A stretch of DNA of 31,396 nt, taken from the NCBI GenBank assembly GCA_023818745.1, contig JAMWBY010000004.1, positions 1 through 31,396 of the forward strand, given 5' to 3'. Source of the DNA: Candidatus Omnitrophota bacterium. Its GTDB lineage: Bacteria > Ratteibacteria > UBA8468 > B48-G9 > JAFGKM01. The notes beneath the pieces were generated by a model. It was given only the letters and a program-made list of their open reading frames with translations. It ran no database searches and was not told the DNA's origin. The position numbers and the translations under genes are program-made. Shown here in pieces: positions 6,940-13,850 of this stretch. Within the stretch, counting starts at the first letter, position 1; each line of letters opens with the position of its first letter.

Positions 6940-8235
6940 ATGTTTAAAGGAGGAGTTAAATTAGTTGATTTTAAAAGTTTAAGTAAAAATGAAAAGATAG
7001 AAGAATTTAAGTACCCAGAAAAAGTAATAATTCCTCTTTCCCAGCATACAGGTTCTCCTGCAAAACCAATAGTTAAAAAAGGTGATTATGTAGTTGAAGG
7101 ACAAGTTATTGGTGAAATTTCTGGATTTATAAGTTCATATATTCATTCTTCAATTTCTGGAAAAGTAATTGATGTTTTGCCATGGAATTTGCCAACAGGA
7201 AAAAAGTCATTAAGTGTAATTATAGAAAATGATGGAGAAAGAAAAAGTATAGATAAAACGGAAAGAAACTGGCTTGGTCTTACTTCAGAAGAAATAATAA
7301 ATATTGTAAGAGAAAATGGCATTGTAGGTCTTGGTGGTGCTGCATTTCCATCTCATGTAAAATTAACAATACCCCCTGGAAAGAAAGCAGAATATATTAT
7401 ATTAAACGGATGTGAATGTGAACCTTTTTTAACATGTGATTATAGAGTTCTTAGAGAATATACAGATGAAGTTATTGAAGGCCTTCAAATAATATGCAAA
7501 GCAACAAATGTTAAAAAGGCATTTATTGGTATTGAACATAACAAAATAGACCTTATTCCAATTCTTAATAATGCAATAAGAAATTTGAAAATATATATTG
7601 AAATTGAAATAAAAATTTTGCCAGAAAAATATCCTCAAGGAAGTGAGAAACATTTAATAAAGTCAATTTTAAATAAAGAAGTTCCTTCTGGTGGACTTCC
7701 GATTGATATTGGATGTATTGTTTTTAATGTTCAAACAGCAAGAGCAATAAAAAGAGCTGTTTGTAATGGAATTCCTCTTACTGAAAGAGTTATAACATGC
7801 ACAGGACTTGTGAGAAAACCTAAAAATTTGAATGTGAGAATTGGAACTCTAATCTCTGAAATTTTGAATTACTGTGATGGAGAATTAAAATACGGTAGAA
7901 AAATTATAAATGGTGGGCCTATGATGGGCATACAAATATATTCTCCAGAAATTCCAGTTATAAAGGGGACATCTGGAATTTTACTTCTTCCAGAAGAAAA
8001 ATTACCTGAAAAAATTCAACCCTGTATAAGATGTGGAAAATGTATTGATTCTTGTCCTATGTTTTTAGCACCAAGTGAAATAGGTAGATATGTTGAAGTT
8101 GAAATGTTTGATAAATGTGAAAATTTAAATGTTTTTGATTGTATTGAATGTGGCTGTTGTAGTTATGTCTGTCCAGCGAAAAGACCACTTGTTGATTTTA
8201 TAAAATATGCAAAATTTAAATTGAGGAAAAAATGA
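6940..8235 (+). CDS. rnfC: Rnf electron-transport complex subunit RnfC
   Basis: Peripheral NADH- and FMN-binding subunit of the ferredoxin:NAD+ oxidoreductase Rnf, which couples electron flow to Na+ or H+ transport. An N-terminal biotinyl-like/SLBB barrel (about 20-100; HTGSPAKPIVKKGDYV) precedes the nucleotide-binding core with GIVGLGGAAFPSHVKLT, NGCECEPFLTCDYRV and PEKYPQGSEKHLI. The C-terminus has two 4Fe-4S motifs, CIRCGKCIDSCP and CIECGCCSYVCP. At 431 aa it is a compact RnfC without the long Ala-rich tail of the proteobacterial form. I start it at the ATG at 6940, 2 bp after the apgM stop and preceded by GGAG; a TTG 36 nt earlier is also in frame but less likely. It overlaps rnfD by 4 nt. 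Confidence 0.94.
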   Translation: MFKGGVKLVDFKSLSKNEKIEEFKYPEKVIIPLSQHTGSPAKPIVKKGDYVVEGQVIGEISGFISSYIHSSISGKVIDVLPWNLPTGKKSLSVIIENDGERKSIDKTERNWLGLTSEEIINIVRENGIVGLGGAAFPSHVKLTIPPGKKAEYIILNGCECEPFLTCDYRVLREYTDEVIEGLQIICKATNVKKAFIGIEHNKIDLIPILNNAIRNLKIYIEIEIKILPEKYPQGSEKHLIKSILNKEVPSGGLPIDIGCIVFNVQTARAIKRAVCNGIPLTERVITCTGLVRKPKNLNVRIGTLISEILNYCDGELKYGRKIINGGPMMGIQIYSPEIPVIKGTSGILLLPEEKLPEKIQPCIRCGKCIDSCPMFLAPSEIGRYVEVEMFDKCENLNVFDCIECGCCSYVCPAKRPLVDFIKYAKFKLRKK

Positions 8236-9161
8236 ATAATAAAATTTATTGTTCGCCACATATACACGGTTCTGAAACAACTGGCAAAATTATGTTTTAT
8301 GTTATTTTTTCACTAATTCCTGCTCTATTTGGAAGTATATATTTCTTTGGATTTTATGTTGTTAAAGTTATACTTATTTCAATAATTTCATCTGTTTTAA
8401 GTGAACTATTATTTCAGATTTTAATGAAAAAAGAGATAAGAATATATGATGGAAGTGCTATTATTACTGGAATACTTCTTGCCTTTGTCCTTCCACCAAG
8501 AATTCCTTTATGGATTGTTGCAATAGGTGGATTTCTTGCAATTTTTCTTGTGAAAGAACTTTTTGGAGGTCTTGGATTTAATATTTTCAATCCTGCTTTA
8601 ACAGCAAGAGCAATTTTACTTGCTTCCTATCCTGTTGAAATGACTAAATTTACAAAACCACTTGACTATAGTATTGATGCTATAACTTCTGCCACTCCCT
8701 TATTTATTATGAAAGAAAAAATAAATGAACAATTACCTTCTTTATGGCAAATGTTTATAGGAAATAGAAGTGGCTGTATTGGGGAAACAAGTGTTTTGCT
8801 TTTACTTTTAGGTGCGATATTCCTTTTATTAAAAAGAGTCATAACATGGCACATTCCAGTTTCATATATTCTAACAGTTGCAATTTTCTCTTTGTTCACA
8901 AATGAAAATCCAGCATATCAAATAACATCTGGAGGTCTTATTCTTGGTGCATTTTTTATGGCAACCGACTATGTTACCTCTCCAATTACAAAAAAAGGTA
9001 AAATAATATTTGGAATTGGATGTGGAATTATAACATTTTTAATAAGAAGATGGGGTGGATATCCAGAAGGTGTATGTTATTCTATTTTATTTATGAATAC
9101 ACTTGTTCCTTTGATAAATAAATACACTTTACCTAAAAAATTTGGAAGCAAAAATGAATAA
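8232..9161 (+). CDS. rnfD: Rnf complex subunit RnfD
   Basis: Multi-spanning flavin-bearing membrane subunit of Rnf, homologous to NqrB. It has 309 aa with about eight hydrophobic helices. FGGLGFNIFNPALTARAILL (about 111-130) is the family signature. DAITSATPL provides the covalent FMN attachment Thr (T155); the usual SGAT/TGAT is TSAT here, a conservative variant. Covalent attachment would need an ApbE flavin transferase, which is not in this window. The start ATG overlaps the rnfC stop as ATGA. Membrane location follows from the hydrophobic segments. Confidence 0.93.
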   Translation: MNNKIYCSPHIHGSETTGKIMFYVIFSLIPALFGSIYFFGFYVVKVILISIISSVLSELLFQILMKKEIRIYDGSAIITGILLAFVLPPRIPLWIVAIGGFLAIFLVKELFGGLGFNIFNPALTARAILLASYPVEMTKFTKPLDYSIDAITSATPLFIMKEKINEQLPSLWQMFIGNRSGCIGETSVLLLLLGAIFLLLKRVITWHIPVSYILTVAIFSLFTNENPAYQITSGGLILGAFFMATDYVTSPITKKGKIIFGIGCGIITFLIRRWGGYPEGVCYSILFMNTLVPLINKYTLPKKFGSKNE

Positions 9162-9696
9162 AAAAGAAATTTTTACTGGAATTGCTGTAATAACTTTCAT
9201 CTGTGGTCTTTCAGGATATCTTCTAGCCCAAGTATATAAAACAACAAAACCGAAAATTGAGGCAATAAAAAGAATTGAAGAAGAAAAGTTAAATAAAGAA
9301 ATATTTCCAGAAGCTGTAAAATTTGAGGAAAAAGAAATAAATGGAATTAAATATCTTTCTGTTTTGAATTCAAATAATGAAGAAATAGGTAAAATTTTTG
9401 AAGTAAAAACACTTGGTTATGGTGGATATATATATTTAAAGGTTGGGATTGATAAAGAAAACAAAATAAAAAAAGTAAAAATTAAAGAACATAATGAAAC
9501 TCCTGGACTTGGAGCAAAAATAACACAGGATAGTTTTTTAAATCAATTTATAGGAAAAACAAAAGAAAACATTTATTTAAAAAAAGATAAATCTAATGGG
9601 AGAATAGATGCTATTACAGGAGCAACTGTCTCTTCAAGGGCAATAGTAGATGGTATAAGGAAACTTCTGGAGGATATAGGTGAAAAAATTAATTGA
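9154..9696 (+). CDS. rnfG: Rnf complex subunit RnfG (FMN-binding)
   Basis: Membrane-anchored extracytoplasmic flavoprotein subunit of Rnf, homologous to NqrC. One N-terminal helix (about 7-27) is followed by an FMN-binding domain. LGYGGYIYLKVGID and HNETPGLGAK are family motifs. DAITGATVSS carries the FMN-accepting Thr (T158). I start it at the ATG at 9154 (180 aa), which overlaps rnfD by 8 nt and is preceded by TTTGGAAG; an in-frame TTG 12 nt upstream is less attractive. The reading frame continues 17 nt into rnfE, so translation is tightly coupled. Confidence 0.92.
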   Translation: MNKKEIFTGIAVITFICGLSGYLLAQVYKTTKPKIEAIKRIEEEKLNKEIFPEAVKFEEKEINGIKYLSVLNSNNEEIGKIFEVKTLGYGGYIYLKVGIDKENKIKKVKIKEHNETPGLGAKITQDSFLNQFIGKTKENIYLKKDKSNGRIDAITGATVSSRAIVDGIRKLLEDIGEKIN

Positions 9697-10291
9697 TTTT
9701 AAGGTTTTTTTAAAAGGCATATGGAAAGAAAATCCAATACTTTTTATTATGCTTGGATTATGTCCTGTTCTGGCAGTAAGCAGTTCTGTAAAAGATGCTC
9801 TTGGTATGGGAATTGCTGTAATTTTTGTTTTAACTGGTTCAAACTTTGTTATATCATCAATAAAAAAAATTGTTCCATCTTATGTAAGAATTCCTGTTTA
9901 TATAGTTGTAATTGCTACTTTTGTAACAATAACTGATTATACACTTGCTGCCTTTTCTCCCCAGATACATAGAAATTTGGGTGTTTATCTTCCTTTAATA
10001 GTTGTAAACTGTATAATACTTGGACGAGCTGAAGGATTTGCTTCAAAAAACAATATTTTAAATTCAATTCTTGATGGACTTGGTATGGGGATTGGATTTT
10101 CCTTAATAATTTTTGTAATTGCTTCTATAAGAGAAATAATTGGAAATGGAACTTTCTTAAGCAGAAGTATTTTGGGAGTAAGTTACAACCCTTTTTTAAT
10201 TATGATAATGCCTCCAGGTGCTTTTTTAGTTATAGGACTTCTGATCGCATTAAAACAGAGAATTGAAAAGGGAGGAAAGGAGAAATGTTAA
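9680..10291 (+). CDS. rnfE: Rnf complex subunit RnfE
   Basis: Integral membrane subunit, homologous to NqrD. Its 203 aa contain about six helices. NPILFIMLGLCPVLAVSSSVKDALGMG at the N-terminus and NLGVYLPLIVVNCIILGRAEGFA in the middle are diagnostic; these half-helices carry the cysteines proposed to hold an intramembrane iron-sulfur centre with RnfA. Both cysteines (in GLCP and VNCI) are present. The start is GTG, with GGAGG 6 nt upstream inside rnfG, a 17-nt overlap. rnfA starts 7 nt before its stop codon. Confidence 0.93.
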   Translation: MKKLIDFKVFLKGIWKENPILFIMLGLCPVLAVSSSVKDALGMGIAVIFVLTGSNFVISSIKKIVPSYVRIPVYIVVIATFVTITDYTLAAFSPQIHRNLGVYLPLIVVNCIILGRAEGFASKNNILNSILDGLGMGIGFSLIIFVIASIREIIGNGTFLSRSILGVSYNPFLIMIMPPGAFLVIGLLIALKQRIEKGGKEKC

Positions 10292-10875
10292 ACGAAAGCA
10301 ATTTATTTTTTATCTTTTTATCTGCTTTTTTAATTAATAATATACTACTTATAAGATTTCTGGGATTATGTTCTTTTATAGGAATTTCAACAAATATAAA
10401 GTCATCAATTGGAATGGGTATTGCAGTTATTTTTGTAACAGTTATGGCGTGCAGTATTAGTTGGGCTGTTTATAATCTTTTACTTGTTCCTTTCCATTTA
10501 GAATATTTAAGAACAACTACCTTTATTTTAACAATTGCTTCTTTTGTGCAGTTTGAAGAGATGATAATAAGAAAAAAATTGCCAACTTTGTATCGAGCAT
10601 TTGGGATTTATTTACCTTTAATCACGACTAATTGTGCAATTTTAGCAAGCGCTTTTCTTGGCATTGATTATAAATTTTCATTTATTCAGAATGTGTTTTT
10701 TTCCTTAGGAATTTCCGTAGGGTATTGTTTTGTGATAATTGTTTTTGCTGCAATAAGAGAAGAAATTGAAATTGCACCAATTTCTGAAAGTTTTAAAGGT
10801 GTTCCAATTGCTTTTATTATTGCAGCGCTTATGAGTTTAGCATTTCTTGGATTTAAAGGTCTTTTTAAACTTTAA
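10285..10875 (+). CDS. rnfA: Rnf complex subunit RnfA
   Basis: Integral membrane subunit, homologous to NqrE and a paralog of RnfE in inverted topology. It has 196 aa and about six helices. NNILLIRFLGLCSFIGISTNIKSSIGMG and GIYLPLITTNCAILASAFLGIDY are diagnostic, with the conserved cysteines in GLCS and TNCA. AAGGAG precedes the ATG. In most bacteria rnfA is followed or preceded by rnfB; here the next gene is a rhomboid protease starting in the stop codon (TAATG), and no rnfB occurs in the window. Confidence 0.93.
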   Translation: MLNESNLFFIFLSAFLINNILLIRFLGLCSFIGISTNIKSSIGMGIAVIFVTVMACSISWAVYNLLLVPFHLEYLRTTTFILTIASFVQFEEMIIRKKLPTLYRAFGIYLPLITTNCAILASAFLGIDYKFSFIQNVFFSLGISVGYCFVIIVFAAIREEIEIAPISESFKGVPIAFIIAALMSLAFLGFKGLFKL

Positions 10876-12017
10876 TGATTTTTACATTTCCTTTACGAGA
10901 TGAATATGGTGTTAAAAGATTTCCGATAATAGTCACTTTAATAATTATTATAAACTGTATTATCTATTTTGTTTTTGGTTTTACCTCTTATTATAAAGAT
11001 ATCATTTTTAAATACGGATTTATTCCTGAAAATTTTTCTTTCAAAAATATAATTACCTCTATGTTTTTACATAGTGGACTTTCTCATCTTTTTTTCAATA
11101 TGTGGTATTTATGGCTTTTAGGAGATAATATTGAGGATAGATGGGGAAGATTTAACTTTCTTGTATTTTATTTTCTATCAGGCATATTTGCTTCTCTTTT
11201 ATACTATCAGTTAATACCTCAAAAATTTCAAAACATTCCTGTTATAGGCGCTTCTGGAGCAATTGCGGGAGTTCTCGGTGTGTATGCTATCTTATTCCCG
11301 AAAAGTAGAATTACATTCAAATATCTGGTATGGGCAATATTAATAATAAGATATGGAGAGATTGAAATTTATGCTGGTGTGTGGCTTTTCTTCTGGTTTT
11401 TAATGCAAACTTTAAATACATTTTTTGTTTCTTTGAATAAAGTTCAATCACAGGTTGCATATTCAGCGCACTTTGGTGGATTTTTATTTGGGATGATTAT
11501 AGGGATTGGAACAAAACTATATAAAGAAGCAAAACACAGAGAAAATGTAAAAAGCGGTGAAAATATGCTATTAAACCTTCTTGGTAAAAAAGAAAAAATA
11601 ATTTATACTAATGAGGAAATAACTGAAATTAAAAAAATCAAAATAGAAATAGAAAAAGCAATTTATGATGATAGATATTTTGCAACACAGATTTATAAAA
11701 AGGCATTAGAAAAATATCCTGATTTATGTTTACCTGAAAAAAGACAATTTGAAATTGCTGAATCATTTGAAAGACAAGGAGATTATCAATCCGCTTTAAT
11801 TGCATATAGGAATTTTATTTTAAACTACCCTTTAAGCAAACTTGCTGATAATGCCCTTTTTTCTTTTGGAAAGATATGTTTGGAAATAGGCGATTATGAA
11901 AAAGCAAAACTTGCATTTTTACAAATAATTTTTTTCTATCCATATAGTGATGTTTATGAAGAAGCGAAATATTACCTTGAGAAAAAATTACCTTCTCTGT
12001 GTAAAAGTAATTTTTAA
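10875..12017 (+). CDS. Rhomboid-family intramembrane serine protease with C-terminal TPR
   Basis: A six-helix rhomboid domain (about residues 15-215) is fused to a soluble C-terminal domain (about 255-380) with tetratricopeptide-like repeats (FEIAESFERQGDYQSALIAYRNFI and ...LEIGDYEKAKLAFLQIIFFYP). The catalytic dyad is visible: Ser127 in GASGAIAG and His199 in AYSAHFGGFLFG. The oxyanion region HSGLSHLFFNM (66-76) is also intact, so the enzyme should be active. Substrates of bacterial rhomboids are mostly unknown; the TPR part may recruit partners. It is translationally coupled to rnfA by a 1-nt overlap. It ends 9 bp before the convergent propeller gene. Confidence 0.9.
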   Translation: MIFTFPLRDEYGVKRFPIIVTLIIIINCIIYFVFGFTSYYKDIIFKYGFIPENFSFKNIITSMFLHSGLSHLFFNMWYLWLLGDNIEDRWGRFNFLVFYFLSGIFASLLYYQLIPQKFQNIPVIGASGAIAGVLGVYAILFPKSRITFKYLVWAILIIRYGEIEIYAGVWLFFWFLMQTLNTFFVSLNKVQSQVAYSAHFGGFLFGMIIGIGTKLYKEAKHRENVKSGENMLLNLLGKKEKIIYTNEEITEIKKIKIEIEKAIYDDRYFATQIYKKALEKYPDLCLPEKRQFEIAESFERQGDYQSALIAYRNFILNYPLSKLADNALFSFGKICLEIGDYEKAKLAFLQIIFFYPYSDVYEEAKYYLEKKLPSLCKSNF

Positions 12018-12026
12018 TAAGAATTA

Positions 12027-13850
12027 CTATTTCCAGATTATTGAGAAAGTAAATATATTCTTACCTTCAGAAGAAACAATAATTGAACCATCTGGAATAG
12101 AATAAAGGAAAACAATCCTTTCTCTTAAAAGATATTTCCATAAACTCTTTTTATCGTATGAAAGAAAATATAAAAAATTCCCTTTTTTTCCTGAAATTAA
12201 ATTAAGTATTTCAGTAGCAAAAATATTGAAATCAACTTCCTCTTCACTTTTAAAACTTTTTATTTCATTTCCATTTAAATCAAATATTAAAACTTTTCCT
12301 TTATCTGTTTCCACACAAAGATAATTTTCTTCACTATTAAGATTTATAATTTTTTCTCTTATTTCTTTTCTCCATGCTAAATTACCATCATCTCTATAGC
12401 AGTATAAAGTCCCTTTTTCAGTACCAATAAAAACTAAACGAGAATTATCTGTGATAGCAACAGAAGAAATAAAATCAGGTAAATTTACATCCCAGAAAAT
12501 TTCCCCATTTCTATCAATATAAAAAACTTTTTTATCAACTCCTGCAGTAATAAATCTACCATTTTCAGAAATTCCAATTCCTCTACCAAGATTCCCTGTT
12601 TTATTTACCCAAAGCATATTTCCTTTATCTGAGAAGAAGTACAACTTACCTTCAAGAGTAAATAATGAAAAATAATCTCCTGTCGGTGCAATTGAAACAC
12701 TAACAATTCTTTCTGCCATTTTTAATGATTTCAATAACAATCCCTTTTTATTCAACAGATACACAGAACCTGATTCACATCCAACTAAAATTTTTTCTCC
12801 ATTTTTTGAAAATTTTAAGTCAGTTATTAAACTATCTGTTTCATAACTCCATAAAAATTTTGTTTCGGGTAAATATAACTGAAATGGAATATCTTCCCCT
12901 TGGAAATTTATGACAAATCTTTTAATAAGATTGGGAATATATCTTATTTCATCTATTTTATATTCATAATGTTCAAACCAGTTCTTTTTATTTACAGAAA
13001 AAACATCAACATTAAAAATATATATATCTTTTACCTTGGTTAATGATGGTTTTAAAACATAATCCGTATTTAAAATTTTTCCAACAATAGATAATTCTTC
13101 ATCTTCTATGTTTTCTTCTATAAATTTTTGTTCATTCAAGACCTTTTCAAAATCACCTCTTGAAACAATAATCCCATTTTTTATTTTTCTTAACTCATCT
13201 AAAAAAACATTAAAAAACTCTCCTTGAATTCCAGAAGGTATATCAATATATACTGGTTTTAAAACAATAATTCTATTCTTTCTAAGTAAAAAATTTAAAT
13301 TTTTTATTTTACTCTCAATATATTTCAAAGAATAATCTTTACCCCAGTAGTTTTTGTTTTCAATAAATTTTCCCACTTCTTTATATAAATTTATTGCCTG
13401 ATTGAACATTTTTTCTTTTTCATACAACTCTGCAAGTTTAATATAATATGCGGAATCTGGAATTACAGATCTACCTATATACATCTCAAAATATTTAATC
13501 GCTTCTTTTATATAACCATTATCAAGACAAAAATCTCCTATTATTCTATATATGAAACCTGTTGGAGTTGAGTATTTTAGATATTTCAAACTTTCTTTAT
13601 TTCTAGGCCAACCAAATGGCCAGTTTTGTGGTGTAAATGGTTCAGAGTTTTCTGTTTTTTCTTTTGCTTTTCTTAAATAATAATCTGCATTTTTAATATC
13701 TTTCTTATTAGAAAAATAATTTGCCTTTTCAATATATTTCCAAACCTGTTCTGAAAAAACAACTGAAAGTTCCTTATTTTTTTCAAACCAAGTAGCCCCA
13801 AAGCATGAAAATCCAACAATAAATAAAAATAAAAAAATTATTTTTCTCAT
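12027..13850 (-). CDS. Secreted TPR / CsgG-like / beta-propeller protein
   Basis: A 607-aa exported protein of unknown function. A Sec signal peptide (about 1-19, MRKIIFLFLFIVGFSCFGA) is followed by TPR-like helices (about 30-185, including YIKEAIKYFEMYIG and FNQAINLYKEVG). Residues 190-310 resemble the CsgG/TolB-N-like fold of envelope proteins: SRGDFEKVLNEQKF, then IVGKILNTDYVLKPSLTKV, matches the LEKVLxEQ...GKLLGADYIVxGSV pattern. Residues 333-607 are WD40/PQQ-like blades (FLWSYETDSLITDLKFSKNGEKILVGCESGSVYLLN and similar). Cys16 is not in a good lipobox. It is the last gene of the murG operon and overlaps the HEAT gene by 4 nt (ATGA). Probably periplasmic or outer-membrane associated; partner unknown. 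Confidence 0.75.
   Translation of the reverse strand: MRKIIFLFLFIVGFSCFGATWFEKNKELSVVFSEQVWKYIEKANYFSNKKDIKNADYYLRKAKEKTENSEPFTPQNWPFGWPRNKESLKYLKYSTPTGFIYRIIGDFCLDNGYIKEAIKYFEMYIGRSVIPDSAYYIKLAELYEKEKMFNQAINLYKEVGKFIENKNYWGKDYSLKYIESKIKNLNFLLRKNRIIVLKPVYIDIPSGIQGEFFNVFLDELRKIKNGIIVSRGDFEKVLNEQKFIEENIEDEELSIVGKILNTDYVLKPSLTKVKDIYIFNVDVFSVNKKNWFEHYEYKIDEIRYIPNLIKRFVINFQGEDIPFQLYLPETKFLWSYETDSLITDLKFSKNGEKILVGCESGSVYLLNKKGLLLKSLKMAERIVSVSIAPTGDYFSLFTLEGKLYFFSDKGNMLWVNKTGNLGRGIGISENGRFITAGVDKKVFYIDRNGEIFWDVNLPDFISSVAITDNSRLVFIGTEKGTLYCYRDDGNLAWRKEIREKIINLNSEENYLCVETDKGKVLIFDLNGNEIKSFKSEEEVDFNIFATEILNLISGKKGNFLYFLSYDKKSLWKYLLRERIVFLYSIPDGSIIVSSEGKNIFTFSIIWK

Noticed and set aside
12006..12028. 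AGTAATT/AATTACT inverted repeat between the convergent rhomboid and propeller genes as a bidirectional terminator
   Set aside because: The 7-bp stem is almost all A-T with a 9-nt loop and poor T-tracts; too weak to call a terminator.
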